A stretch of DNA of 64,000 nt from CAVWDI01 sp963793095 (GTDB lineage: Bacteria > Chloroflexota > Anaerolineae > Anaerolineales > UBA4823): assembly GCA_963793095.1 (NCBI GenBank), contig CAWBYY010000008.1, positions 1-64,000 on the forward strand. Reading direction: 5' to 3'. The first letter of the stretch is position 1; every line of letters begins with the position of its first letter. This document shows, piece by piece, positions 16,291 to 25,314 of this stretch. A model generated the notes under the pieces. That model worked only from the letters and a program-made list of their open reading frames with translations. It did not search any database and was not told the origin of the DNA. The position numbers and the translations under genes are program-made.

Positions 16291-16896
16291 ATGAGTACAA
16301 AACAAAAGGTTGTAATCTTCTCGCCAATTTTTGTAATGGGCACAATGTATCCTGTGTTCCAATTGCTTTCGGCAAGTGTCGGAGAAAGGTTAGGCTGGTA
16401 TCTTGGACTGGTCATTTACTGGATATTCTGGGGAGGGTTATTTTCGTGGTTTATACTCGGTCCGGAAACGATAATCAGAATTATCAAACCGCAGAGGATA
16501 AATTTAAGGCTGTTTGTTCTGGTGATCCTACCGATTATCCTTGCAGGGATTTTCAAGTTCATCACTGGAAGCAACTACGAAATATCGGATTTCTGGGTAG
16601 CTCTGATGCTGGTTTCAACAACCATTGGGAACGGCTTCTTTGAAGAGTTACTTTGGCGGGGGGTCTATATGGTTCAATTTCCGTTTAATTTATTCTTCAG
16701 GATTGTTTGGGCGAGTGTCTGGTTTGGGTTATGGCATTACGTGCCCGGTACGGTTTCTTCCAACAGCAATGCCGCTGGATTGATCATCGGGTCAACACTG
16801 TTCGGATTTTATCTGAGCTACCTGGCAAACAGGACCGGCACGATCTGGTGGTCGATCATTGCGCATGTCCTTGGGGGGCTGGTCATGGTTCTTTAG
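16291..16896 (+). CDS. CPBP-family (CAAX) intramembrane metalloprotease
   Basis: About 201 aa with ATG at 16291 and GGGAGG at 16276-16281. It is polytopic, with six or so helices. The catalytic motifs of the Abi/CPBP family are visible: EE with downstream Arg in FFEELLWRGVYM, FGLWHY with its His, and the final His in IAHVLGGLV. The family includes prenyl-protein endopeptidases and bacteriocin-immunity proteins. No bacteriocin or prenylated target gene is nearby, so the substrate is unknown. Confidence 0.82.
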   Translation: MSTKQKVVIFSPIFVMGTMYPVFQLLSASVGERLGWYLGLVIYWIFWGGLFSWFILGPETIIRIIKPQRINLRLFVLVILPIILAGIFKFITGSNYEISDFWVALMLVSTTIGNGFFEELLWRGVYMVQFPFNLFFRIVWASVWFGLWHYVPGTVSSNSNAAGLIIGSTLFGFYLSYLANRTGTIWWSIIAHVLGGLVMVL

Positions 16897-16979
16897 CCGG
16901 ATAATTTTTCTGGTCTGGTTGATTTTTTATATTGGATTTCTAATAGATTTTTAAGTGTTGTTTTGCCGCCCGGTTGTGA

Positions 16980-16985
16980 GATAAT
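16980..16985 (+). promoter_or_regulatory. Possible -10 box for the SpoIIE-phosphatase gene
   Basis: GATAAT at 16980-16985 lies 16 nt after TTGTTT at 16958-16963 and only 10 nt before the ATG at 16996. No Shine-Dalgarno is present. This would give a nearly leaderless transcript, as for DegV. Weak match to consensus. Confidence 0.35.
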
Positions 16986-16995
16986 ATTCCTTCAT

Positions 16996-18630
16996 ATGGA
17001 CATACTGGATCAATTTGCTAAAACGCTTGACCCAGCAGATCCCAGGACGATCACCCGGGTCCGGGAATACATGGAATGGCAGGCTGGCAGAGTGAGCGAT
17101 TTTGTGCCCACCAACGACGATGACGTCCACCTGCGGACCTATATGCTGGAATTAAAACACCGCAGACTTGACCAGGCAGCCCAGCGCAGACATTTAAATT
17201 CTCTGAACCGGTTCTATGGGTGGGCGAAAAAAGAAGGGTTGATTAACTACACCCCGGACTATTATTACAGAATCGAAAGGCCTGCTTTAAGCCAGGAACA
17301 AGTCCGCCGCAGGGAAGAAATTTTCCAGGGAACCGAAGAACAGCGCGAGATTGCCAGGCTGAATGTGCTGAACAAACTGGCTGTTGAACTCAACCGGTCA
17401 AATGAAATTCAAGAGACCCTGGATAAAAGCCTGGAGGCTCTGGTGTCCGCCCTGGGCTTAAAAACCGCCTGGGTGTTCTTGCTGCCGGGAGCAGGTTCGA
17501 AAATCCAATCAGACAAGAAACCGCCCCACGATTTTTGGCTGGCTTCCAGGCTGGAACTGCCGCCAGGTCTGGAAAGGGAAGGCTGCAAATACCTGACCCA
17601 GCCCGGGGACTGCCAGTGCCAGGCGATTATGCGGGCAGGGCAGATGAGCCGGGCGGTAAACATCGTAGAATGCAGCCGGCTGGTGGACTCAGCTGAAGCG
17701 GATGGCGACAACCAGGGCCTGCTGTTTCATGCCAGCGTCCCGATCATCAGCGGGGGCCAGACGCTTGGAATGATCAACGTCGCGACAGAGGAATGGCAGT
17801 TCCTCACCGCTTCAGACCTGAAAGTACTCTCCACGATCGGGGCCCAGCTGGCAGTAGCGCTGGAACGCAGCCGTTTATACGAAGAAATCAACCGCCAGCG
17901 GGAACGAATGGAAGGCGAACTGAAGTTAGCCCACGTGGTCCAGACCAACTTGCTTCCGGAGCGCATCCCGGAGATACCGGGTTACAGCCTGGCTGCTGAC
18001 TGGTGCGCCGCTCGCGAGATGGCGGGCGATTTTTACGATATATTTAAACTGCCGGGCGACCGCTGGGGGATTATCGTGGCGGATGTCAGCGACAAAGGCG
18101 CACCGGCTGCCATGTATATGGCGATGACCCACGGTTTAATCCGCTCCCAGACTGAAATCAACTCAAATCCGGCTGATACGCTGAAAGTGGTCAACCGCCA
18201 TCTCAACGCTTATTCCAGTTCCAACATGTTTGTGAGCCTGTTCTACGCTGTACTGGATGTTAAGAGGAGCATGCTGATCTATGCCAGCGCCGGGCACGAC
18301 CCGCCTATAATGCGCCGGAAAACGGGGGAAGTGGAGTTGATCAAACCAACCGGCCCGGTACTCGGTGTATTTGAGGAAATAGAATTGCTGTATGAATCGA
18401 TATCACTTTCCGCTGGCGATACTATCTATATCTACACGGACGGCGTGACGGATGCCTTAAACGAATTGGGTGAGGAGTATGGGATAGAACATTTGAAGGA
18501 AATTATCAAGGAACTACCGGTTGCCAATGCTAGGGAGCAGATGAAGATGATAAAAAAGGAGCGGGAACACTTTATTGGAAATGCGCCTTCATTCGACGAC
18601 ATCACCTGTTTTATTCTTTCCCGTGAATGA
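16996..18630 (+). CDS. PP2C/SpoIIE-type phosphatase with GAF and integrase-like SAM domain
   Basis: A soluble protein of about 544 aa. Residues 20-85 resemble the N-terminal core-binding (SAM-like) domain of tyrosine recombinases: HLRTYMLELKHRRLDQ, then RRHLNSLNRFYGWAKKEGLI. Residues about 125-292 form a GAF domain with several cysteines (CKYL, GDCQC, VECSRL). Residues about 325-544 are the SpoIIE PP2C phosphatase, with EMAGDFYD and ADVSDKGAPAA supplying the metal-binding acidic residues. Such phosphatases reverse phosphorylation of anti-sigma-factor antagonists in partner-switching stress control. The recombinase-type domain lacks the catalytic part and may bind DNA or mediate contacts. No anti-sigma gene is adjacent. 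Confidence 0.85.
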   Translation: MDILDQFAKTLDPADPRTITRVREYMEWQAGRVSDFVPTNDDDVHLRTYMLELKHRRLDQAAQRRHLNSLNRFYGWAKKEGLINYTPDYYYRIERPALSQEQVRRREEIFQGTEEQREIARLNVLNKLAVELNRSNEIQETLDKSLEALVSALGLKTAWVFLLPGAGSKIQSDKKPPHDFWLASRLELPPGLEREGCKYLTQPGDCQCQAIMRAGQMSRAVNIVECSRLVDSAEADGDNQGLLFHASVPIISGGQTLGMINVATEEWQFLTASDLKVLSTIGAQLAVALERSRLYEEINRQRERMEGELKLAHVVQTNLLPERIPEIPGYSLAADWCAAREMAGDFYDIFKLPGDRWGIIVADVSDKGAPAAMYMAMTHGLIRSQTEINSNPADTLKVVNRHLNAYSSSNMFVSLFYAVLDVKRSMLIYASAGHDPPIMRRKTGEVELIKPTGPVLGVFEEIELLYESISLSAGDTIYIYTDGVTDALNELGEEYGIEHLKEIIKELPVANAREQMKMIKKEREHFIGNAPSFDDITCFILSRE

Positions 18631-18906
18631 CCTGCGCTAATAATCTTGATCCAGTATCTATTTCTTGACATACGTTAACGGATAACTGGAGAATTAACTG
18701 TCTGTGGAGTACAGGAAACCCTGGAAAAGAAAATCATAACCATTGTACGAAACCAGACAGGCTTATCCGGAAAACAGCCAGCAAGCCGGGAATCTGGAGC
18801 GCAATCTTATGTGCTGATCTCGGCTACGGCGAGCGTATTTCAGGAGAATCTGGCGAAAAAAAGACCATAAAAAAATAATCCGATTAATTAAATGAAGGAG
18901 GAAGAC

Positions 18907-19485
18907 ATGTCACGATTCCTGATCGCATCCCGGTATCTTGTTATTGTCCCAATCCTTGGCCTGGTAATTGCAGCATCGTTCTTCTTTATTCTCGGCGGGT
19001 ACGGACTGATAAAATTGTTGTTTGATTTATTTGTTGGAGCGCTCGACCTCGCTGGACAGGAGAGTGCCCCAATAGAACGCGGACTGATCATCTTTGAGGT
19101 GGTTGAATTTGTGCACACCTTCCTGGTAGGCACTGTGCTTTTTATCACCGCTATAGGACTGTACCAGTTATTCATCAAGGAAATTGATTTTCCGGATTGG
19201 CTGAAGATAGACAGCATTGAAGAATTGGAGGTCAATTTGATTGGGGTTACTGTGGTTGTGCTGGCGGTAAATTTTATGGGTGCGGTGTTCATTGGTGGAA
19301 GAGAGAACTTCCTGGAATTTGGGGCTGGGATTGGTTTGGTTATCGCAGCTCTGGCTCTTTTTGTTGGCCTGCGGGCATGGTCTTCAAAAATGAATAAAGA
19401 AACAGAATCCATCCGGAAGGACAGTCATCAAAAATTAGAAAATCAAACCGTATCCGGCGAAAAACAGAATAATACGGGAGAATGA
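18907..19485 (+). CDS. YqhA/UPF0114-family membrane protein
   Basis: A protein of about 192 aa. Of two in-frame ATGs, 18907 is preferred because GGAGG at 18897-18901 precedes it. Four membrane helices and the segment FEVVEFVHTFLVGTVLFITAIGLYQLFI and PDWLKIDSIEELEVNLIGV are characteristic of UPF0114. The C-terminal tail is long and polar. Function is unknown; the family is sometimes annotated as a putative ion channel. It is followed by a K+ channel gene after 6 nt, so the two are probably an operon and may cooperate in ion homeostasis. Confidence 0.85.
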   Translation: MSRFLIASRYLVIVPILGLVIAASFFFILGGYGLIKLLFDLFVGALDLAGQESAPIERGLIIFEVVEFVHTFLVGTVLFITAIGLYQLFIKEIDFPDWLKIDSIEELEVNLIGVTVVVLAVNFMGAVFIGGRENFLEFGAGIGLVIAALALFVGLRAWSSKMNKETESIRKDSHQKLENQTVSGEKQNNTGE

Positions 19486-19491
19486 AACCAA

Positions 19492-19890
19492 ATGGAATCA
19501 AAAAACCAATCTAACAAGACACCTGTTGAGCCCCCCAAATCCCGGAAACATCATCCCCTGTATAAAGCCCTTTTCCTGGATGTTCTGTTCGACAGGCGCA
19601 CCCGCCCAATTTTTATTTATGCGGCAGTAATGCTGGTAATTGGTGCAGCGCTGTTTCATTTCCTGGAGGGCTGGACCTGGCTGGATTCTTTTTATTTTGT
19701 TGTAATCACACTGACGACGATCGGATACGGCGATTTTGTTCCAACCATGCCGGTGACCAAACTGATCACAATTTTTTACGGGCTGAACGGTATCATCATG
19801 CTGTTGATGCTTTTTGATGTGATCCGGACCTTACGCGGCTGGGAGATTAATTCACCATCACGGGAAGCGGTTGAAGACAACCAGGATTAA
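19492..19890 (+). CDS. Two-TM potassium channel
   Basis: A 132-aa protein with two transmembrane helices and one pore loop. The selectivity filter is TTIGYGDFVP. There is no cytoplasmic RCK domain, so it is a minimal KcsA-like channel that would form tetramers. A polar proline-rich N-terminus of about 40 residues precedes helix 1. It lies 6 nt downstream of the YqhA gene. K+ selectivity is a strong prediction from the filter; gating is unknown. Confidence 0.9.
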   Translation: MESKNQSNKTPVEPPKSRKHHPLYKALFLDVLFDRRTRPIFIYAAVMLVIGAALFHFLEGWTWLDSFYFVVITLTTIGYGDFVPTMPVTKLITIFYGLNGIIMLLMLFDVIRTLRGWEINSPSREAVEDNQD

Positions 19891-19957
19891 AGTCCTGGCA
19901 GGCTGCTGGAAAAATAAATAATTCAACAAATAATCTTTTGAAAAACAGGCAAAGAAA

Positions 19958-21398
19958 ATGGAAAAAACCGATGATCAAAATCAAATATTAAACGAAGCCA
20001 GTCTGACCGTAGCACGTACAGCTCTGCCGCAGACACATACACTCTCTCTGGGAGAGCGTTTTGTTTCTGGTAAAGCTTTACGAAAAGAGTGCGGGCGAAA
20101 ATTGCATGCCGTCTGGGCTCCGCCCTCCGATCGGGTGGATCCGATAGACCTGCTGGAGCAGGACAACCAGGGTCGGATAGAAGAGCTGAATTCCTATCCG
20201 TTTTGGACGCATGGCTGCCAATCCATTTGCCTTCTTCCGTGGCGCAGCTTCTATTATGGCGTACGATCTGGCACGGACACCCTCAACTGATTTGAAACTT
20301 GTAATTTGCGGCGATTGCCACCTTTTGAACTTTGGCGGTTTTGCAACTGCTGAACGCAAGACCATCTTTGATATCAATGATTTTGATGAGACTTCAATCG
20401 CTCCCTGGGAATGGGATCTAAAACGCCTGGTAACCAGTTTTGTAATCGCCGGGAGATTTAACAGTTTCAGCCAGGAAGATTGCCGCATGGCAGCCTGGCA
20501 GGCAGCTAAAAGCTACCGCACCACAATGATCAATTTAGCTTCCATGCCTGTGCTGCAGGCCTGGTATTACGCCATGGATCTGGAGCTGATTATCAACAGC
20601 ATTTCCAATCCTAAAGTCAAAAAATTCTACACCAAGAAACTTCTCGACGCCAGAACAGAATCCGAACACGAAAAGGAATTTGCTAAACTGGCTTTTATCG
20701 CCGGCAACTCGCCCCGCATTATCGATCATCCGCCGTTGATCTTTCATTATGATGATAATCGCTCCGACCAGTTCCGGAAAAATTCGGAAAAGAGCTTATC
20801 CGATTACATATCATCCCTTGCTCCGGAACGGCGGGTGCTTTTAAGCCGTTTTAAACTTGCTGATGTGGCAGTTAAAGTTGTCGGTGTTGGGAGTGTGGGG
20901 ACGTTTTGCGGGATTGCCCTGCTTATTTCCGGCAATGGCGATCCGCTTTTCCTGCAATTCAAGCAAACTAAACAGTCGGTTTTAGAACCGTACGCCGGCC
21001 CCAGCCCCTTCTCACACCCCGGACAGCGGGTGGTAGTGGGGCAGCGTTTGATGCAGGCGGCCAGCGATATGTTCCTCGGATGGTACACAAGTTCAGGGGA
21101 GCCTAAAACAACATATTATGTGCGTCGATTGAGAGACGCCAAGATCAAACCGGTCGTTGAGCTGATGGCAGCGCCCAATATGGCAAACTATGCCGAACTG
21201 TGTGGGGAGACGCTTGCCCGGGCGCATTCCCGCTCGGGCGATGCGGCTGTTCTGGCGGGCTATATGGGTAAGAGCAGTTCTTTTGAGGATGCACTGGCGG
21301 AATTTGGCATTGCTTATGCGGATCAGAATGAACTTGATCACGCTGCCTTGTTGGAAGCAATTCGGGCAGGGCGCATCGAAGCCGAATTTGAGAGTTGA
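19958..21398 (+). pseudogene. DUF2252 protein gene, split by a single-base frameshift
   Basis: The first frame (19958 to about 20188) reads the N-terminal part of a DUF2252 protein up to GRIEEL. The downstream frame continues with IPIRFGRMAANPFAFFRGAA, the family's conserved segment, then CGDCHLLNFG and FDINDFDET, to a stop at 21396-21398. Removing one A of the AA at 20189-20190 restores one ORF of about 480 codons. The kinase-like fold is otherwise complete, so this is a recent mutation or a sequence error. DUF2252 function is uncertain; members resemble aminoglycoside-phosphotransferase-type kinases. Confidence 0.85.
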
Positions 21399-21604
21399 TG
21401 TATCTATCTGGTTGATCCTATAATCCTTATTGAAATTGATTGTCTCAATTCTGCTGGCTGAACAGATTATCCATATCGCGAAAGCGGTTGAAGAAAAAAA
21501 TCTTTATTACCCCGGGAGCATGTAATGTCTATAAATTGGAGGCTCATTAAATTCTCCAGGACTCTAAACTGCGCCAGAAATACCCTGGCATATAAGAGGG
21601 CGAA

Positions 21605-22822
21605 ATGAAAAAAACAATCGCAATTATCGGCTCACTGGACACTAAAGGAGAGGAATTTAAATTCCTGAAGGATGAGATCGAAAAAAGAGGCTGCGATACC
21701 TTTGTGATAAACGTTGGCGTGCTGGGTAAAGCGCCTTTTTTCACCGAGGTCAGCGCAGAAGAAGTGGCGCGGGCTGGTGGAGCTGAATTATCAGGGCTGG
21801 TGGAACGGGCCGACCGCGGTGAAGCGATGGCTGTGATGACCAGAGGCGTCACTGATGTCGTCGTCAGGTATTATGAAGAGGGTAAATTTGATGGAATTAT
21901 CTCGATGGGCGGCGGCGGCGGGACCGCGATGGGCACCAGCGCCATGCGTGCCCTGCCGGTGGGGATCCCGAAGTTGATGGTATCCACTGTCGCATCCGGC
22001 GACACCAGCCAGTATGTCGGCACCAGCGACATTGTTATGGCGCCCTCTATTGTGGATGTCGCCGGGTTAAACCGCATCAGCCGGACCGTGTTCGGCAACG
22101 CCGCCGGCGCGATCTGCGGGATGGTCAGCGGAGATGTCGAAAGTGTCAGTAATGAAAAACCGCTGATCGCGGCGACTATGTTCGGCAATACCACCCGGGC
22201 GGTTGAAAATGCCCGCAGGATTATGGAAGAAAACGGTTACGAGGTGCTGGTGTTCCACGCCACCGGGACCGGCGGCAGGACCATGGAAACCCTGATTGAG
22301 AGCGGTTTTTTCGCCGGCGTGCTTGATATAACAACGACAGAATGGGCGGATGAGGTCTGCGGCGGGGTGTTGAGCGCCGGCAGCGGACGACTGGATGCCG
22401 CCGGAAAAGCCGGAGTGCCGCAGATCGTCACGCCAGCCTGCATTGACATGTGCAATTTCTGGGCGCCTGAGACTGTTCCTGAGAAATACGGAGACAGGTT
22501 ATTTTATGAGTGGAATCCAAATATCACTCTGATGCGGACAACCCCGCAGGAAAACGAACGGATGGGAGTAATCTTCGCCGAAAAGCTCAATGCAGCCAGG
22601 GGTCCTGTAAAGGTCTTTGTCCCAATGGGAGGCTTTTCTGAACTCGACTACCCGGATAAAGCATTCTGGTGGCCGGAAGCGGACCAGGCCTTTGTGGATG
22701 GGCTGAATAGTGCCCTCAACCCGGATATCCCGGTTTTGATATCGGAAAAGGATGTGAATGACCCGGAATTTTCGGGTCAGGTTGCGCATTCGTTATTAGA
22801 TATGCTTTCAAAAGGAGGCTGA
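21605..22822 (+). CDS. Tm-1-like ATP-binding domain protein (UPF0261)
   Basis: A 405-aa protein beginning IAIIGSLDTKGEEFKFLKDEI, the standard start of UPF0261. It has two Rossmann-like halves: SMGGGGGTAMGTSAMRALPVGIPKLMVS in the first, and FHATGTGGRTMETLIESG in the second. The tomato Tm-1 homologue binds ATP and blocks viral replication; bacterial roles are unclear, but it is often found with the TIM-barrel gene that follows here. In fungi the two are fused. It starts just after GAGGGCGA and ends 2 nt before the next ATG. Confidence 0.88.
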   Translation: MKKTIAIIGSLDTKGEEFKFLKDEIEKRGCDTFVINVGVLGKAPFFTEVSAEEVARAGGAELSGLVERADRGEAMAVMTRGVTDVVVRYYEEGKFDGIISMGGGGGTAMGTSAMRALPVGIPKLMVSTVASGDTSQYVGTSDIVMAPSIVDVAGLNRISRTVFGNAAGAICGMVSGDVESVSNEKPLIAATMFGNTTRAVENARRIMEENGYEVLVFHATGTGGRTMETLIESGFFAGVLDITTTEWADEVCGGVLSAGSGRLDAAGKAGVPQIVTPACIDMCNFWAPETVPEKYGDRLFYEWNPNITLMRTTPQENERMGVIFAEKLNAARGPVKVFVPMGGFSELDYPDKAFWWPEADQAFVDGLNSALNPDIPVLISEKDVNDPEFSGQVAHSLLDMLSKGG

Positions 22823-22824
22823 AT

Positions 22825-23658
22825 ATGGCAATACCGCGCCGTGAAATACTTAAGAAACTGCACAAACAGGCCGAACAGGGAATCCCGATCGTCGGCGGGG
22901 GCGCCGGGACAGGCATCTCTGCCAAGAGCGAAGAAGCTGGCGGGATTGACCTGATCGTGATCTACAACACCGGCCGCTACCGCATGGCAGGCCGGGTGTC
23001 CATCACCGGGCTGTTCGCATACGGCGATGCCAATGCGGTTATGATGGAAATGGCGGGTGAGGTCCTGCCGGTTGTCAAACATACGCCTGTGCTGGCAGGG
23101 GTGAACGCAACTGACCCGTTCCGGTTGATGCCGTACTTCCTCAAGCAGGTCAAAGAGATGGGCTTTTCCGGGGTGCAGAATTTCCCGACGGTCGGTCTGT
23201 TCGACGGCAATATGCGGGCGGATATGGAGGCTACCGGCCTTGGGTATGACAAAGAAGTGGAGATGATCCGTCTGGCCCACGAGCTGGACCTGCTGACCAC
23301 CCCGTACTGTTTCAACGAGGATGAGGCCCGGGCAATGGTCAAAGCCGGGGCGGATATGATTGTCGCCCATGTCGGTCTGACAACCGGCGGCACCATCGGC
23401 TCGCAGGCCGCGATGGCTATGGATATGGCCGTCAACACCACCATGCGAATCGCGGAAGCCTCGCGTGCTATCCGGAAGGATATCCTGGTTATCTGCCACG
23501 GCGGCCCGTTTGATGAACCCGAGAACGTGGCGGAAGCCATGCAGCGTATGCCCGGCATCAACGGTTTTTACGGAGCGAGCAGCATGGAGCGCCTGCCGGT
23601 TGAAAGGGCGATCAAGGAGCAGGTTCAGAAATTTAAAGCGATGAAGCTGTCGGTTTAG
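22825..23658 (+). CDS. PEP-hydrolase-family TIM-barrel protein
   Basis: A 277-aa protein with a strong AAAAGGAGG ribosome site. The IGPS-like TIM barrel is recognised from IPIVGGGAGTGISAKSEEAGG, IYNTGRYRMAGR, GVNATDPF, GFSGVQNFPTVGL and ADMIVAHVGLTTGGTIG. It belongs to PF09370, named for phosphoenolpyruvate hydrolase, though enzymatic evidence is thin. It is translationally coupled to the UPF0261 gene and the pair likely works together in one catabolic reaction. A perfect terminator hairpin follows. Confidence 0.87.
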   Translation: MAIPRREILKKLHKQAEQGIPIVGGGAGTGISAKSEEAGGIDLIVIYNTGRYRMAGRVSITGLFAYGDANAVMMEMAGEVLPVVKHTPVLAGVNATDPFRLMPYFLKQVKEMGFSGVQNFPTVGLFDGNMRADMEATGLGYDKEVEMIRLAHELDLLTTPYCFNEDEARAMVKAGADMIVAHVGLTTGGTIGSQAAMAMDMAVNTTMRIAEASRAIRKDILVICHGGPFDEPENVAEAMQRMPGINGFYGASSMERLPVERAIKEQVQKFKAMKLSV

Positions 23659-23723
23659 TTTAAACCATAAGAAATTCCGGGAAAAATCAAATCCTTTTTA
23701 ACCAAATCAATCGCGAAAATAAA

Positions 23724-23752
23724 AACGACCCCGGTTGAATTCCGGGGTCGTT
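23724..23752. terminator. Bidirectional intrinsic terminator
   Basis: AACGACCCCGG pairs with CCGGGGTCGTT over 11 bp around a 7-nt loop, with AAAA before and TTCT after. It lies between the end of the TIM-barrel gene and the end of the convergent hydrolase gene, so it can serve both. Confidence 0.85.
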
Positions 23753-23793
23753 CTATGTCTTTTTATGCCTGGAATGGTTGGATAACCTTCTTG

Positions 23794-24978
23794 TCATAAA
23801 TGTTTCCGGAAAAATTCCACAGTCCGGGCCATTGCCTGTTGAAAGTAAGGGGAACTGATATTGTGGCCTCCGCCGGGGTAATTGTAGAATTCGTACTCCT
23901 TACCGTTTTGCTGCAACACCGCCACAAGGTCATACGTGTAACCGATGCTGACAACCTCATCATTCTGGGCATGGTGGAGCTGGATAGGGTTGTTGAGGTA
24001 ATCGATATTTTCGGTCAGGGAGACCGCTTTCCAGTATTCCCCGCCTTCACCGGGCCGGCCGTACAGATCGAAAATCTCAGACGAGCGCCTGCGGGGAGGG
24101 GAACCACCCTGGTTTTGAGACTGTTCAGGAGGGCGGTAAGTATTGTCGTCGATCCCGTATTTGTCAAAATCCTCATAGCTGTAAACCGCCCCGGCCCAGA
24201 TCACTCCGGCTTTGATGTCCGGTTCGACCAGCATCGCCCGCAGGACCAGGTTGCCGGCCATGCTGTGGCCCCACATCCCGATCCCCTGGGGATCGACAAA
24301 GTCCAGGGTCTGCAGGCTTTTCAGAGCACTGATCGCATCGATTGTATAGCCGGGTGAGAAATATGACCCGGTCGGTTCGCCCTGCGAATCTCCGTGCCCG
24401 CGGAAATCAATCTTGAAGACCACAAAACCGCTCCACGCCAGGTAGTCAACGTAGGCGGCATATCTTTCCGTGGTGCGGTATTCAGCGGGAGGCACATAAC
24501 CGTGGTTGAACACGACTGCCTTAAATCCGCTTTCCGGCGGTTCTGATGTGGGGATGGTCAGCAAACCGTAGTTTTTATTGCCTTCTGAAATGTAGCTGAC
24601 AATGTGCTGCTCGTATGCGGCTGTCGGAGTGAGCTCTTCTTCGAAGGTAATCTCGCTTCCTTCGATTTCCAGCCCCCTGAGGTACTCTATGGTTATTTCC
24701 TCCCCGATTTCGAATCCTGACGCTTTTCGCTCTGTGGTTGCTGGGGTAGTTTGGATTGGATTGGCAGGTGGAGTGATTGAAGGTGCGGTGTTATGGGCGC
24801 CGGGCTCAATTGGAGAATCTGCAACAATTGAGGCTGAAGGGGTTAAGTTCTGGCTGGTTATTGGTCCAGATAGGGTGGACTGGCTTTTATTGATATCAGC
24901 CATTTCTGGGGATACACAACCCGGCAGGGAACAAAGGAATAAAAATGTAAAAAGGAAGAGCTGTTTTCTGGATTTCAT
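23794..24978 (-). CDS. Alpha/beta-hydrolase lipoprotein
   Basis: A 394-aa lipoprotein. The signal peptide ends in the lipobox LPGC, followed by about 60 residues of Ser/Thr/Pro-rich linker. The catalytic domain has the alpha/beta hydrolase features AVVFNHGYVPP (oxyanion region), DFRGHGDSQG, the nucleophile elbow GHSMAG and a late GGGHNI with the catalytic His. It resembles dienelactone hydrolase or prolyl-oligopeptidase-like esterases acting outside the cell. The gene is monocistronic and converges on the UPF0261 pair. Confidence 0.85.
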   Translation of the reverse strand: MKSRKQLFLFTFLFLCSLPGCVSPEMADINKSQSTLSGPITSQNLTPSASIVADSPIEPGAHNTAPSITPPANPIQTTPATTERKASGFEIGEEITIEYLRGLEIEGSEITFEEELTPTAAYEQHIVSYISEGNKNYGLLTIPTSEPPESGFKAVVFNHGYVPPAEYRTTERYAAYVDYLAWSGFVVFKIDFRGHGDSQGEPTGSYFSPGYTIDAISALKSLQTLDFVDPQGIGMWGHSMAGNLVLRAMLVEPDIKAGVIWAGAVYSYEDFDKYGIDDNTYRPPEQSQNQGGSPPRRRSSEIFDLYGRPGEGGEYWKAVSLTENIDYLNNPIQLHHAQNDEVVSIGYTYDLVAVLQQNGKEYEFYNYPGGGHNISSPYFQQAMARTVEFFRKHL

Positions 24979-25060
24979 ATAAAAAAATTCCTATTTTGTG
25001 ATGTGGATATTGTAAAGGTGAAAAATTAATCGTGATTAATCAATTTGGGACTATCGCTTC

Positions 25061-25205
25061 GGGGATTTCTCCAATTGGCCAGCAAAGAACGCCGGCCTCA
25101 GTCGAAATGACGGGTTAGGCGTGTGTCATCTCGAGCCTGGCAGTAAAGGGGCGGAGCGGCTGAAGCAGCCTTTACGATAGCTGGCAGCTTTGGAAAGCTG
25201 CCCTA
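25061..25205. repeat. Dispersed intergenic repeat, copy B
   Basis: The longest copy, inverted relative to copy A. It begins with GGGGATTTCTCCAATTGG, continues through GTCGAAATGACGGGTT and GTGTCATCTCGAG, and ends in a 9-bp hairpin GGCAGCTTT-GG-AAAGCTGCC at 25183-25202. Copy C at 30582-30693 shares the same order, including the terminal hairpin with paired substitutions. The rest of the 24979-25314 gap shows nothing else. Confidence 0.75.
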
Positions 25206-25314
25206 CTCTTATCTGGAAGCGTAATAATCTTTCAATAAAACCTGATTGATTCCATCAATCCCGGGTGAATATTGAAAATCAGCTCCAATCAGTAATCAAA
25301 AAGGGGTATTTTAG

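Noticed and set aside
22777..23499. Minus-strand ORF of 240 codons over the TIM-barrel gene
   Set aside because: A shadow; His/Asp-rich composition typical of the complement of a GC-rich gene.
24602..24982. Plus-strand ORF opposite the hydrolase lipoprotein
   Set aside because: It is antisense to a gene with a clear signal peptide and catalytic motifs, so a shadow.
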